From: Pseudomonas putida
Lineage (GTDB): Bacteria; Pseudomonadota; Gammaproteobacteria; Pseudomonadales; Pseudomonadaceae
Assembly (NCBI RefSeq): GCF_001941965.1
Contig: NZ_MKZO01000006.1
Location: 99,001 to 163,000 of the forward strand
Reading direction: 5' to 3'
DNA: 64,000 bases
Under the pieces are notes generated by a model, which was given only the letters and a program-made list of their open reading frames with translations, was not told the DNA's origin and did no database searches. This document shows positions 34,058-43,575 of the stretch, piece after piece. A program made the translations under genes and the position numbers. Each line of letters opens with the position of its first letter. Position 1 is the stretch's first letter.

Positions 34058-35038
34058 TCAGGATTGCAACATGTTCTGGATCTGCTGCACGGACTCCTGC
34101 GTCCTGCGCGCCAGGTTCCGCACTTCATCCGCCACCACCGCAAAGCCCCGGCCGCCTTCCCCGGCCCGGGCTGCCTCGATGGCCGCATTCAACGCCAGCA
34201 AATTGGTCTGCTCGGCAATCCCGCGGATCACCCCGGCAACCTGGGCGATCTGTCCGTAGGTGGCCTGGATGCTTGCCTGTTCTCGATCATGCAGGCTCGC
34301 CGCAGTCTTCTCGTCGCTGATCTCGCGCACCGCCCCGGTCACCCAGGTCAGCCGCCCCTTGGCATCCCGCAGGCAACGCCCGCGCTCGCGGAACCACACC
34401 TCGCCACGGGTCTTGTGGCGCATGCGGTATTCCACGGCATAGAAACCATCGCCAGCGCTGTCGACCATCGAGGCATTGAAGGCCTTCATCACATTCTTCA
34501 GGTCATCGGCATTGACCACGCCGAAGTAGCTGTCCCAGCCATCGGGGAACTCGTCGCGGCCATAGCCGATCAGGGCGCGAAACTGTTCGGACCAGCGAAT
34601 CACATTGTGCGGATGGTCCGGGTCGCCATTGACCACGTTCATCGCCCAGCAACCCTCGGTGAGGGTGCGCTGGGTCAGCTCCCAGACCTGTCGGTCTTCA
34701 TCCCAGCGCTCGCGCTCGGCATTCAATACCTGCAACTGCTGGGCAACCGCATCGCGTTCCGCAGTCAGCTGCTGCACCCGCGCATCGGCCTCGGCCAGGC
34801 GCCGTTGCAGCGCATCCAGCTCATCCGCGGTGCACGGCGGTGTTACATAACCCTCGGCCTGCTGGCGAATCCGTTGCAGTTCGCCCCAGTCCCGTTGCAG
34901 ATGTTCCAGGCTGCCGAGCAGCCGCGGCTGGCGCTGCAATACGGGTGAATGGCCCGTAACAGAGCCATTACGGGAAAGTTGTTCGAGCCACTGGCTGAGC
35001 TCGTTGGCCAGGTCACTGGACGCTTTGCTGAACCACAT
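34058..35038 (-). CDS. Soluble PAS-domain methyl-accepting chemotaxis protein
   Basis: The 326-residue protein has no membrane segment. An N-terminal coiled coil (about residues 55-115) is followed by a PAS domain (about 125-235, [28 protein letters not shown] and the PAC end [13 protein letters not shown]), then a short signalling hairpin with the MCP tip [32 protein letters not shown]. It stops soon after the tip. Translation from ATG 35038 is supported by GGAG ten bases upstream; ATG 35053 is possible. Lying next to tdm and tmm, it may sense redox or methylated-amine metabolism in the manner of Aer. Confidence 0.8.
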   Translation of the reverse strand: MWFSKASSDLANELSQWLEQLSRNGSVTGHSPVLQRQPRLLGSLEHLQRDWGELQRIRQQAEGYVTPPCTADELDALQRRLAEADARVQQLTAERDAVAQQLQVLNAERERWDEDRQVWELTQRTLTEGCWAMNVVNGDPDHPHNVIRWSEQFRALIGYGRDEFPDGWDSYFGVVNADDLKNVMKAFNASMVDSAGDGFYAVEYRMRHKTRGEVWFRERGRCLRDAKGRLTWVTGAVREISDEKTAASLHDREQASIQATYGQIAQVAGVIRGIAEQTNLLALNAAIEAARAGEGGRGFAVVADEVRNLARRTQESVQQIQNMLQS

Positions 35039-35102
35039 CGTCAGGTTCTCCATGCAAAAGGGACAATCCCTGTCCCGGTTACCTGCAATTTCCCATCCAG
35101 TT

Positions 35103-37445
35103 TCACGAACGTACCCGACGTTTTTCCGGATCGTAGGCCACGGTGCTCGCCGTGACGGTCGCACTGATGCGTTTCTGCTGGCCATCGAGCTTGCCCACCT
35201 CGACCAGCGTGCCCGGCGCGCAATGGGCCACATCGAGGCGGCACAGGGCGATATTGCGCCCCAGCACCGGCGAGCGGGTGGCGCTGGTGATCACCCCGAC
35301 CTGGGCCCGACCCACGCGCACGCAATCGCCATGGACAGCCGGTTCATTGCCCTCCAGCTCCAGCCCGACAAGGCGCCGCTGCGGCTCGGCACTGCGCCGC
35401 AACAGGGCAGTACGCCCGATAAAGTCCGCCTGCTTGCTGTTCAGCGGCACGCAGAAGCCAATGCCGGCCTCGAACGGGTCGGTCTGGTCGCAGAAGTCGT
35501 AGCCGGAGAAGATCAGCCCGGCCTCGATGCGCAGCATGTCCAGGGCGTCCAGCCCGAGCGGCACCAGGCCCAGCGGATCGCCCAGTTCCCAGAGCCGCGT
35601 CCACACCGCCATGGCATCCCGTGGATGGCACCAGATCTCGTAGCCCAGCTCGCCGGTATAGCCGGTGCGCGAGACCATCAGCGGCGGGCCGTTGTAGCCG
35701 TCCAGGCGCCCGGTGAGGAAGCGGAACCAGCCGAGATCCTCCAGTGCCGGCTGGGTGCCAGGGGTCCAGATCATGCCCTTGAGCAAGGCACGGGCCAGTG
35801 GGCCCTGCACCGCGATATTGTGGATCTGCTCGGAAGCACTCTTGACCCACACCTTCATCCCCAGCCGCGCCGCCTGCTCGCGCAGCCAGTCGCCGGCATG
35901 GTCCTCGCCACCGATCCAGCGGAAGGCGTCCGCGCCGAGACGCAGCAGCGTGCCGTCATCGAGCATGCCGCCATGCGCGTAGCACATCGCGCTGTAGACC
36001 ACCTGGCCCACCGCCAGCTTGCGCACGTCGCGGGTCAGGCAGTGGTCGAGCAGGGCCTCGGCATCCGGGCCGAGCACTTCGAATTTGCGCAGGGCCGAGA
36101 GGTCCATCACCGCCACCCGCTCGCGGCAGCCGTGGTATTCGGCGAGGGTGCCGTAGCCGTCGAACTGGCGCGGGGTCCAGAAACCGCGGTATTCGGTGAA
36201 TTGTCGGGTCAGGGCGCTGGTGCCGGGGTGGAAGCCGCTTTCCCGGGTCAGTTGCGCTGGAGCATCGGGGGCTTTGCGAGTGGCCATGGCGAGACTGAAA
36301 CGCTCCTTGGCGGAATAGACGCGGATATGGATGTCGGTGGGCTGCCAGCCGTTGGCCGGGTCGATATCGTCCGGGCACGAACTGCTGGCGCAGACCAGGT
36401 CGGTCATGGCCCGCAGCAGCACGTAGTCGCCGGGGCGCGACCAGGGTTCGTCGACGGTTAGTTGCTGATGGGCATCCACCGCGGTGTTGAAGAAGAAGTT
36501 GATCGCCGGCCAGCCGGCCCGGGCCGTTACACCGTGACGGGCGAGGACGCGGCTGAGGTTGTCGCTGCAGTTGGCGTGGCCGAAGTAGCCCTGGGCCTCG
36601 TAGTAGCGTGCGGTGCAGGCGAGGGCGAAGGTGTCGTGGCGGCCGACGGTGTCGCGCACCACTTCCAGCATGGGTTGCAGGTTGCGGTCGTAGAACCGGC
36701 TGAACAGGCCCGGGCCGGGATAGGCATTGCCGTTGAGGGTGCGGGTGACGGTCGGGTCGAGGTCGACCTGCGCGCCGCTATCCAGGCCGCGGCGGTCGAA
36801 GGCGACGAAGTCCGAGCATTGGCGCCCGGCCACGTCCAGCACCTGGATGTATTGTCCGGCGCCCACCACATAGTCGCGGGCGGTGCCGGGCGTGATGGTG
36901 AACTCGTCCACCACCTCGCCCAGCGGCACTGGCAGGGGCGGCGTGAACTGCGCCCGGGGATTGGCCCGACGCACCAGCACACGCAGCTCGCTGGCCCGCG
37001 CCTGGCTGTCCACCGGCGTGGCGCCGCCGGGGGCGGCCACCAGCACCAGCAGGTGTTCGCTGCTATGGAACACCCGGCGGTGGCCCGCCGGAGTGGCCTC
37101 GGACCAGAGCCGTGCGGCCTCCGGCAACGCCCGGCAGTCGATGCCACGACGGGCCAGACCCGCCGTCACATGCGCCGCTTCGCGACTGCCGTCGTGCAGC
37201 AGATGGCTGATGAAGGCCGCACCGGGGCTGGCCCGCAGACCCAGTGCGCCCAGGGCCTGGCGGTTGCCGGCGAAGGCCAGCAGCTCGGCGCCCTGGTCGC
37301 CCTCGACGTCGATCACCTCCAGGCGGTCGCCGGGTTCCAGCTCCACCACCGTCAGCCCGGCCGGCGCGACGCGATGGCGCTCCACCAGCGGGTTGCGGGC
37401 GAACAGCGCCGGCTCCAGCGGCCGTGAAATCACGGGTGCTTGCAT
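35103..37445 (-). CDS. tdm: Trimethylamine N-oxide demethylase (aldolase), DUF1989-GcvT fusion
   Basis: The 780-residue protein is a two-domain fusion. Residues about 20-385 are DUF1989-like (urea carboxylase-associated), repeated as two related halves, with a cysteine cluster suited to metal binding (C293 in GHANCSDN, C352 and C357). Residues about 410-775 are a GcvT-type folate-binding aminomethyltransferase ([46 protein letters not shown]). This is the architecture described for Tdm, which splits TMAO into dimethylamine and formaldehyde, the C1 unit going to tetrahydrofolate. It sits 10 bases after tmm, which makes the product of the preceding step. Its stop lies about 65 bases before the chemoreceptor start. 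Confidence 0.85.
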   Translation of the reverse strand: MQAPVISRPLEPALFARNPLVERHRVAPAGLTVVELEPGDRLEVIDVEGDQGAELLAFAGNRQALGALGLRASPGAAFISHLLHDGSREAAHVTAGLARRGIDCRALPEAARLWSEATPAGHRRVFHSSEHLLVLVAAPGGATPVDSQARASELRVLVRRANPRAQFTPPLPVPLGEVVDEFTITPGTARDYVVGAGQYIQVLDVAGRQCSDFVAFDRRGLDSGAQVDLDPTVTRTLNGNAYPGPGLFSRFYDRNLQPMLEVVRDTVGRHDTFALACTARYYEAQGYFGHANCSDNLSRVLARHGVTARAGWPAINFFFNTAVDAHQQLTVDEPWSRPGDYVLLRAMTDLVCASSSCPDDIDPANGWQPTDIHIRVYSAKERFSLAMATRKAPDAPAQLTRESGFHPGTSALTRQFTEYRGFWTPRQFDGYGTLAEYHGCRERVAVMDLSALRKFEVLGPDAEALLDHCLTRDVRKLAVGQVVYSAMCYAHGGMLDDGTLLRLGADAFRWIGGEDHAGDWLREQAARLGMKVWVKSASEQIHNIAVQGPLARALLKGMIWTPGTQPALEDLGWFRFLTGRLDGYNGPPLMVSRTGYTGELGYEIWCHPRDAMAVWTRLWELGDPLGLVPLGLDALDMLRIEAGLIFSGYDFCDQTDPFEAGIGFCVPLNSKQADFIGRTALLRRSAEPQRRLVGLELEGNEPAVHGDCVRVGRAQVGVITSATRSPVLGRNIALCRLDVAHCAPGTLVEVGKLDGQQKRISATVTASTVAYDPEKRRVRS

Positions 37446-37455
37446 GGGCTGCTCC

Positions 37456-38826
37456 TCAAGGCGCGGTCAGTTTGCCGGGGGCCGGCGCGTCGGCCAGGTA
37501 GGCGTGCAGCGAGTCGTCCAGCGCCTCCAGCCAGGGCGTGTGGTGCGGCGTGGCCAGGGTGCCGGTAATCAACGAGCGATGGCACTTGTCGCGGTAGCCC
37601 ATGATGTTTTCGTACTTGTCGTGCTTCCATTCGAGGAAGGTGCGGTTGACCTCGGCGATATCGAAGCTGGGGTAGTCGGTGGCCTCGATCAGCTGGCGGA
37701 TGTACTCGCCCTGGAACTCGAACATCTGCTGGGCGTTCTCCAGCCCCAGTTCGGTTTCGCGCCAGGCCAGGTCCTCGGCGTGCATGGCCGCCAGGTCGGG
37801 CAGGGCGATGCGCCCGAGGATCACGTCGCGGGCATACCAGGCCTGGGCGTCGAACATGTTGAAGCTGTACCACTGGTCCTGCATGCCCAGGTACACCAGG
37901 CGCGGGTTCTGCTCCCAGAACACGCCCTTGTACAGGTTCAGCGGCCACAGGCGGTTGTCGGTCTTCAGGCGCAGGTCTTCGGGGAGGAAGGGGAAGTGGT
38001 GCTTGTAGCCGGTGCAGAGGATCACCGCGTCGATGCTCTTGCTGCTGCCATCGATGAAGTGCGCGGTGCTGCCGGAGACATGGGTCAGCAGCGGCTTTTC
38101 TTCCCAGTTCTGCGGCCACTGGTAGCCCATGGGTGCGCTGCGGTAGCAACTGGTGATGCTGCGGGCGCCGTACTTAAAGCATTGCGAGCCGATGTCCTCG
38201 GCGGAGTAGCTGCCGCCGACGATCAGTACGTCCTTGCCCTTGAATTCCAGGGCATCGCGGAAATCGTGGGCGTGCAGGATGCGTCCGGCGAAGCTTTCGA
38301 AACCGGGGAAGCTGGGCACGTTGGGGGTGGAGAAGTGCCCGCTGGCGACCACCACGTAGTCGAAGGTTTCGCTGTAGGTCAGGTCTTCGGCGTAGTTGTG
38401 CGCGGTGAGGGTGAAGGTCTGGCTGTCGGCATCGAAGCGCACGTCTCGCACGGCGGTATTGAAGCGGATCAGCTCGCGCACCCCGGCTTTCTCCACCCGG
38501 CCCTTGATGTAGTCCCAGAGCACTTCTCTTGGCGGGTACGAGCCCATGGGCCGGCCGAAGTGCTCGTCGAAGCTGTAGTCGGCGAACTCCAGGCATTCCT
38601 TCGGGCCGTTGGACCAGAGGTAGCGGTACATGCTGCCGTGGACCGGCTCGCCGTGCTGGTCGAGGCCGGTGCGCCAGGTGTAGTTCCACATGCCGCCCCA
38701 GTCGGCCTGCTTCTCGAAGCACACCAGTTCGGGGATGTCGGCGCCCTTGGCCCGGGCCGACTGGAAGGCTCGCAACTGGGCCAGGCCGCAGGGGCCGGCG
38801 CCGATGATGGCAACGCGTTGGTTCAT
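37456..38826 (-). CDS. tmm: Trimethylamine monooxygenase (Tmm)
   Basis: The 456-residue flavoprotein has the FAD motif GAGPCG (residues 10-14), the NADPH motif [11 protein letters not shown], and the class B FMO fingerprint [12 protein letters not shown]. Beyond the general FMO pattern it reads like bacterial Tmm: [41 protein letters not shown] (with N73 at the position of the substrate-pocket asparagine), [13 protein letters not shown] and [17 protein letters not shown]. It oxidises trimethylamine to TMAO with NADPH and O2. Ten bases separate it from tdm; a REP element separates it from purU. Confidence 0.92.
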   Translation of the reverse strand: MNQRVAIIGAGPCGLAQLRAFQSARAKGADIPELVCFEKQADWGGMWNYTWRTGLDQHGEPVHGSMYRYLWSNGPKECLEFADYSFDEHFGRPMGSYPPREVLWDYIKGRVEKAGVRELIRFNTAVRDVRFDADSQTFTLTAHNYAEDLTYSETFDYVVVASGHFSTPNVPSFPGFESFAGRILHAHDFRDALEFKGKDVLIVGGSYSAEDIGSQCFKYGARSITSCYRSAPMGYQWPQNWEEKPLLTHVSGSTAHFIDGSSKSIDAVILCTGYKHHFPFLPEDLRLKTDNRLWPLNLYKGVFWEQNPRLVYLGMQDQWYSFNMFDAQAWYARDVILGRIALPDLAAMHAEDLAWRETELGLENAQQMFEFQGEYIRQLIEATDYPSFDIAEVNRTFLEWKHDKYENIMGYRDKCHRSLITGTLATPHHTPWLEALDDSLHAYLADAPAPGKLTAP

Positions 38827-38865
38827 GGCATCTACTCCTAATGATGACCCAGAGCAGACCGCGGA

Positions 38866-38943
38866 CCCTGTGGGAGCTGGCTTGCCAGCGATTGCGGTGG
38901 TGGGCCCACTGACGTCATCGCTGGCAAGCCAGCTCCCACAGGG
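38866..38943. repeat. REP pair
   Basis: Inverted type A REP units between purU and tmm. This marks a likely break between the dmm-purU and tmm-tdm transcription units and would form a strong hairpin at the end of the first. Confidence 0.9.
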
Positions 38944-38972
38944 GCGGCGGCGTGCCTCAGGATTGTGCTGGG

Positions 38973-39827
38973 CTAGCGGAAAATCACGGTGCGCTCGCCG
39001 TTGAGGAACACCCGGTGCTCCAGGTGGTATTTCACCGCCCGCGACAGCGCCACGGTCTCAGTGTCACGGCCGATGCGCACCAGGTCATCCGGCCGCCAGG
39101 CGTGGTCGACCCGCTGCACCTCCTGCTCGATGATCGGCCCCTCGTCCAGGTCCGAGGTGACGTAGTGCGCCGTGGCACCAATCAGCTTCACGCCCCGCGC
39201 ATAAGCCTGGTGGTACGGCTTGGCACCCTTGAACCCGGGCAGGAACGAGTGGTGGATATTGATCGCCCGCCCCGACAGCTCGCGGCACAAATCGTCGGAG
39301 AGGATCTGCATGTAGCGGGCAAGCACCACCAGCTCGGTGCCGGTCTCTTCCACCAGCCTGAGCAGCGCCGCCTCCTGCTGGGCCTTGCTGTCCTTGCTCA
39401 CCGGCAGGTAGACGAAGCGGATACCCTCGCGCTCGGCCATGGCCCGCAGGTCCAGGTGGTTGGAGACGATGGCGGTGATGCGCATGTCCAGCTCGCCTTT
39501 CTGGTGGCGGTAGAGCAGGTCGGTCAGGCAGTGGTCGTACTTGCTGACCATCAGCAGCACCGGCATCGGCCGGTTGCCTTCGAACAGCTCCCAGTCCATG
39601 GCGAAGGGCACGGCGATATCGGTAAACCCATCGCGCAGGGCATCCAGCTCGGGTGTTACCCCGTCGTTGAAACGGAACACCGCACGCATGAAGAAGCGCC
39701 CGGCCAGTTCGTCGTCGAACTGCGCCAGCTCGCTGATATAGCACTGGCGCCCGGCCAGGTAGGTGGTCACCGCGGCAACGATGCCGGAGGTGGCGGGGCA
39801 ACCGATCTTGAGGATGTAGTGGGTCAT
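38973..39827 (-). CDS. purU: Formyltetrahydrofolate deformylase
   Basis: The 284-residue enzyme has an N-terminal ACT-like region ([23 protein letters not shown]) and a formyltransferase-type catalytic domain with [25 protein letters not shown] and [18 protein letters not shown], which provide the Asn-His-Asp catalytic set. It hydrolyses 10-formyl-THF to formate and THF. In this operon it would complete the C1 path: formaldehyde equivalents loaded on THF by GcvT-type proteins leave as formate. It starts five bases after the GcvT gene stop. Confidence 0.9.
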   Translation of the reverse strand: MTHYILKIGCPATSGIVAAVTTYLAGRQCYISELAQFDDELAGRFFMRAVFRFNDGVTPELDALRDGFTDIAVPFAMDWELFEGNRPMPVLLMVSKYDHCLTDLLYRHQKGELDMRITAIVSNHLDLRAMAEREGIRFVYLPVSKDSKAQQEAALLRLVEETGTELVVLARYMQILSDDLCRELSGRAINIHHSFLPGFKGAKPYHQAYARGVKLIGATAHYVTSDLDEGPIIEQEVQRVDHAWRPDDLVRIGRDTETVALSRAVKYHLEHRVFLNGERTVIFR

Positions 39828-39832
39828 GGTTC

Positions 39833-40963
39833 TCAGCCTTTGGCAGTGCGTTTCTTTTTCTCGGGGTCGTCGAACGGCAGGCTGTGGGCAATGGCCCTGG
39901 CGGTGAGGCTGCCGCGCACTTCCAGGGGCAAGCCCTGGGTGGCGATCTGCGGCTCGACCCGGGCGATGGCCATGGAGCGTTCGGTCAGGCGCGAGTACAT
40001 GGCGCAGGTGATCACCCCGACCTGGCGGTCGTCGTGCCACAGGGTGTCGCCGTTCTGCGCGGCGCTGTGGCCGTCGAGCAGCACGCCGTAGATCCTGAAG
40101 CGCTCCTTGCCCTGCAGGCGCCCATGCTCGCCGGCGCCACGAAAGTCCTGCTTGCCGGGCGATACGGTGAAGTCCAGGCCCAGCTCCCACAGGGTGTCGC
40201 CGGCCTTCTGGTCGGCGAAGGGGTACATCTGCGAGTTGTCGTAGGGGTAGAACAGCAGGTAGCTCTCGACCCGCAGCCAGTCCAGGGCGGTGAAGGCGCA
40301 GGGGATGATGCCGTGGCCGGCACCTTTCTCGAGGATGCTGTCCCAGATCAGCGGCGCATCGGCGGCCTTGCAGAAGATCTCGTAGCCGCGCTCGCCGGTG
40401 TAGCCGGTACGGGAGATCATCACCGGGCGGTCGAAGAGTTTGGTCTGCAGGTGGTGGAAGTAGGGCAGGTCGCGGATGCCGGGCACGTGCTCGGCGAGGA
40501 AGTCCACCGCCTTCGGGCCTTGCAGCGACAGGTCGTGCAGGTCGTCGTCGAACAGCACCGCCACCTGCCGGCCCTGGGCCGAGCGCACCAGCATCTCGTG
40601 GCCGATGCCGGCCCCGTGCACCACCATGAAGGCGTTGGGTCCGGTGCGGTAGACGATGCAGTCGTCGGCGAAGGTGCCGTCTTCATTGAGCATGCAGGCG
40701 TACACCGACTTGCCCGGATACAGCTTCGAGATATCCCGGGTGGTGGCGTCCTGCAGCAGGCTTTCGGCATGGGGGCCGACGTAGTGGACCTTCTTCAGCC
40801 CGGAAACGTCCATCAGCCCGGCATGGGTGCGGATGGCTTCGTGGTGGTCGGCGAGGTCGCTGGCGTAGGTCCAGGCGGTGCCCATTCCGTTCCAGTCTTC
40901 CAGGTGCGAACCGAGTGCCAGGTGGCGTTCGCGGAGCGCGCTGATGCGCCATGAGGTGGCCAT
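39833..40963 (-). CDS. GcvT-like folate-dependent demethylase/aminomethyltransferase (DmmD-type)
   Basis: The 376-residue single-domain GcvT-family protein shows [56 protein letters not shown] and a C-terminal barrel with GVITCAMYSRLTERSMAIARV (each part of a longer conserved block). The family transfers C1 groups to tetrahydrofolate. Many automated annotations call such proteins DMSP demethylase (DmdA), but the surrounding dimethylamine monooxygenase genes indicate a role in capturing the formaldehyde from dimethylamine oxidation, as for DmmD. It starts 31 bases after the DUF3445 gene. Confidence 0.8.
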   Translation of the reverse strand: MATSWRISALRERHLALGSHLEDWNGMGTAWTYASDLADHHEAIRTHAGLMDVSGLKKVHYVGPHAESLLQDATTRDISKLYPGKSVYACMLNEDGTFADDCIVYRTGPNAFMVVHGAGIGHEMLVRSAQGRQVAVLFDDDLHDLSLQGPKAVDFLAEHVPGIRDLPYFHHLQTKLFDRPVMISRTGYTGERGYEIFCKAADAPLIWDSILEKGAGHGIIPCAFTALDWLRVESYLLFYPYDNSQMYPFADQKAGDTLWELGLDFTVSPGKQDFRGAGEHGRLQGKERFRIYGVLLDGHSAAQNGDTLWHDDRQVGVITCAMYSRLTERSMAIARVEPQIATQGLPLEVRGSLTARAIAHSLPFDDPEKKKRTAKG

Positions 40964-40994
40964 GGGAAATGTCCTTTCTTGGTGATTGTTGAAG

Positions 40995-42011
40995 TCAGGC
41001 TTCGGGGTCGAACGGGCGCAGCCAGTCCAGCAGCGGCTGGCGGTAGCGGCTGATGCCCTTGTAGTCGGCGATCGGCTCGGGCAGGTCGCGCATCACCCGA
41101 TACATACGCCGGGCCCAGGCGGGATTGGTGACCAGCTCGTCCAGGCTGATGAGGTAGGTGCGGATGCTGAACATCAGCGCGTTGGAGCGCGGCAGGCGCA
41201 CCATCAGTTGCAGCTCGACCCGCAGGTGCACCAGCGCGCCAGCGTTGTCGGCGGTGACCTTGCCGCGGTCGTTGCCCCATTCGTGGTAGGTCTCGGGGGA
41301 GGTGTCGAGGCGCGGGTTGATGGTCAGGGTCCAGTTCAGGCGGCGCACCGGCTGGCCGACCTGGAGGTTAAGCAGGTACTTCAGGGCCCGCTCGAACACC
41401 CCGGCGCGATGGGCCATGGGCACCGGCGTATGCCATTGCTGGAAGCTCATCCCGGCATCGAAGCGCAGCGACCAGTCGGCCGGGCAGGTAACCATGCCGG
41501 CATCCATGAACAGGTCGTTGTCGCGCTGGTCGAGCAGGGCGAAGTCACCCTGCATCTGCCGGGTGATGTATTCCAGCGGCTCGCAGGGCAGGGTCGCCGG
41601 GTCGCCGAAGGTGAAGTGCTGGTCGATGCCCAGGGCGAGGTTCTGCCAGTGCCAGGCATTGCCGTCGCGGCTCAGGCGAAAGTGCCGGGGGTAGTCGGTG
41701 GCCAGGCTTTCCATCAGCAGGGCGACGCTGTCCCAGGCGGCCTGGGCCATATGCGGCATCACCAGGCAGCGTTGCGGGTCCAGCTCCAGCACCCGGGCGC
41801 GCTCGGCCATCTCGGAGACGTAGTGCTCGTCGACATCGAACAGGTGCTCGAACACCGAGCCGGGATCGCGGGAGGTGGCCGGCTCCAGGTTCACCGAGTA
41901 CATGTACTGGTCCTCCGGAAACGGGAAGGGAAAGCGGGCGATGGCTTCGGCGCTGTTGGCGAAGCTGAAGTCGTCCCGGTAGGTTTCCAGCGGCTTGAAG
42001 GTCAGGGTCAT
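40995..42011 (-). CDS. DUF3445 haem-dependent oxidative N-demethylase, dimethylamine monooxygenase subunit
   Basis: The 338-residue protein belongs to the HODM/DUF3445 family: FPFPFPEDQYMYSVNL near the start, CLVMPHMAQAAWDSVALLMESLATDYP, FMDAGMVTCPADWSLRFDAGMSF, NWTLTINPRLDTSPETY, and the C-terminal IRTYLISLDEL..NPAWARRMYRVMRDLPEPIADYKG. In the DmmABC system this is the haem-containing catalytic subunit, oxidising dimethylamine to monomethylamine and formaldehyde. ATG 42011 follows CCGGAGCC and starts 14 bases after the reductase gene. Subunit letter naming varies, so I leave the symbol empty. Confidence 0.85.
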   Translation of the reverse strand: MTLTFKPLETYRDDFSFANSAEAIARFPFPFPEDQYMYSVNLEPATSRDPGSVFEHLFDVDEHYVSEMAERARVLELDPQRCLVMPHMAQAAWDSVALLMESLATDYPRHFRLSRDGNAWHWQNLALGIDQHFTFGDPATLPCEPLEYITRQMQGDFALLDQRDNDLFMDAGMVTCPADWSLRFDAGMSFQQWHTPVPMAHRAGVFERALKYLLNLQVGQPVRRLNWTLTINPRLDTSPETYHEWGNDRGKVTADNAGALVHLRVELQLMVRLPRSNALMFSIRTYLISLDELVTNPAWARRMYRVMRDLPEPIADYKGISRYRQPLLDWLRPFDPEA

Positions 42012-42025
42012 GGCAAGGCTCCGGG

Positions 42026-42946
42026 TCAGATATCCAGCAGGATCGGGCTGCCGCAGCCACGGGAGACGCAGGGCATCAGGCTGGCGGCGCGATCGGCGGC
42101 GGTGAGGAAGTGGTCGCGGTGCTCGACGTCGCCCTTGAGGTACGGCGTCTGGCACTGGCCGCAGACACCGCCGCGGCAGAGGTTGGGCAGCTCCACGCCG
42201 GCCGCTTCCAGGGCTTCGAGCAGGCTTTGCTCGGCGCCGACCTGGAGCTGGCGGCCGCTACGGTGCAGCTCGACGCTGAAGGGCTGGCCCGGTTCGGGCG
42301 CGGCGAAGGCTTCGCTGTGGATGCGCCGCGGGCTCCAGCCCTGGGCGGCGGCCTGTTCGGCGATCGCCAGGGGCAGGGACTGCGGGCCGCAGCTGTAGAC
42401 ATGGGCGCCGAGCGGACGGTCTTTCAGCAGCGCTTGCGCGTCCAGGCGGCGGGTGCCGGCGGGGTATTCATGCAGGCGCGGGCCGAGCAACTGGCGCAGT
42501 TCGGCGAGGTAGGCATCGCTGCTGCCACGGCGGTAGGCGTAGTGCAGCTCGAAATCCGCGCCCCGGCGCAGCAGTTCGCGGCTATGGGCGAGAAAGGGCG
42601 TGATGCCGATCCCGGCCGCCACCAGCAGGTGCTGCTGCGCCTTGCTGTACAGCGGGAACAGGTTGGCCGGGGCGCCGATGCGCAGCGAATCGCCGCTGCA
42701 CAGCACCTGGTGCAGGTAGCGCGAGCCGCCCCGGGAATTGTCCTGGTGACGCACGGCGATGCGGTACTCGCCGCTGTCCGCCGGGTCGCCGAGCAGCGAG
42801 TAGGCGTTGCGCCGGCCATTGGGCAGGTGCACCTGGACATGGCTGCCGGCGGAGAAGCCGGGCAGGCTGCCGCTCACGGCGTGCAGGCGGTATTCGCGGA
42901 TTACCGGGGTGAGTTCGCGGATGGCGGCGACGCGGACATCGATCAT
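42026..42946 (-). CDS. PDR/VanB-type FMN/NADH reductase with 2Fe-2S domain (dimethylamine monooxygenase reductase)
   Basis: The 306-residue protein is a phthalate-dioxygenase-reductase type electron-transfer unit: a flavin-binding barrel (HVQVHLPNGRRNAYSLLGDP), an NAD-binding domain (LVAAGIGITPFLAHSRELL, YSCGPQSL), and a C-terminal plant-type ferredoxin domain with CX4CX2C (CRGGVCGQC) and a final cysteine in LMPCVSRGC. It supplies electrons from NADH to the haem subunit. ATG 42946 overlaps the dmmA stop as ATGA, so the frame that extends further upstream is not used. Confidence 0.88.
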   Translation of the reverse strand: MIDVRVAAIRELTPVIREYRLHAVSGSLPGFSAGSHVQVHLPNGRRNAYSLLGDPADSGEYRIAVRHQDNSRGGSRYLHQVLCSGDSLRIGAPANLFPLYSKAQQHLLVAAGIGITPFLAHSRELLRRGADFELHYAYRRGSSDAYLAELRQLLGPRLHEYPAGTRRLDAQALLKDRPLGAHVYSCGPQSLPLAIAEQAAAQGWSPRRIHSEAFAAPEPGQPFSVELHRSGRQLQVGAEQSLLEALEAAGVELPNLCRGGVCGQCQTPYLKGDVEHRDHFLTAADRAASLMPCVSRGCGSPILLDI

Positions 42947-43413
42947 GGGCGGGCCTCTGCGTAGGGTTGGTCGGCATCGGCGCACACGCCGAGGTAGGCG
43001 CCGAGGCGTTGCGAGAAGTGGCGGCGTACTTCCAGGCGCACGCCGCAATGGGCGCAGGTCAGCACCTCGGCGGCGCTGGCCGGCTGGCAGCGGGCACAGT
43101 GCACGCAGAACACCTGGCGGCTGCCGGGCACGCGGCTGAGGAGGATTTCGTCGTCCTGCAGGCCGGCGCCCCGGGCCAGGGCCTGCAGCGGCCAGATGAA
43201 GGACTCGTCGCCGCGCAGCTCCAGACGCAGGCCGCAGCGGGCCAGCTCGAGGCGGGCGGTCAGGGCCCGTTGCAGGGCGGCGGCGTTGGCAAAGTCGGCC
43301 AGGGCCAGTTGCTGCCCGGCAGGCAGGTTGGCGTCGCGGTACTGGGTAACCAGCAGATCCGCGGGCCGGCCCTGGGGCTCGTAGCGGGGGACGCTGAAGG
43401 GGTGGTCGGTCAT
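42943..43413 (-). CDS. dmmA: Dimethylamine monooxygenase subunit DmmA
   Basis: The 156-residue protein has an alpha/beta N-terminal part and a C-terminal cysteine-rich module, CVHCARCQPAS..LTCAHCGVRLEVRRHFSQRLGAYLGVCADAD, which fits a rubredoxin or zinc-ribbon-like metal site. This matches the DmmA family of dimethylamine monooxygenase, thought to assist electron transfer or assembly. It is the first gene of the minus-strand operon; the promoter and regulatory elements are in 43414-43575, shared with the divergent LuxR-type gene. Confidence 0.82.
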   Translation of the reverse strand: MTDHPFSVPRYEPQGRPADLLVTQYRDANLPAGQQLALADFANAAALQRALTARLELARCGLRLELRGDESFIWPLQALARGAGLQDDEILLSRVPGSRQVFCVHCARCQPASAAEVLTCAHCGVRLEVRRHFSQRLGAYLGVCADADQPYAEARP

Positions 43414-43443
43414 GGCGCGGTCTCGGCGGCTGTTTCTTCGTGA

Positions 43444-43458
43444 GGGAAATAATTTCCC
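43444..43458. promoter_or_regulatory. Palindromic operator candidate between dmmA and the LuxR-type gene
   Basis: GGGAAAT-A-ATTTCCC is a perfect 7-base dyad about 30 bases upstream of dmmA. The same divergent region (43414-43575) also has GGGGGTAT at 43486 and GGTAATTCCCC at 43543. A site for the divergently encoded LuxR/PAS regulator is the simplest reading. Confidence 0.5.
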
Positions 43459-43575
43459 CGGAAGAAATTTCGCTCAATCCGCTAGAGGGGGTATGCCAAA
43501 AGGCGTAGTGGGCGCTGGAGGGCACGGAAGTTGCTGCCCTGGAGGTAATTCCCCAAGGGTTGCAGGAGGAGAGGG

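Noticed and set aside
35004..36461. 485-codon plus-strand open frame over the tdm gene
   Set aside because: Antisense to a clear DUF1989-GcvT protein; no family features.
39833..40963. Calling the single-domain GcvT protein a DMSP demethylase (DmdA)
   Set aside because: The similarity is to the GcvT family as a whole; neighbours encode dimethylamine monooxygenase and PurU, with no DMSP genes present.
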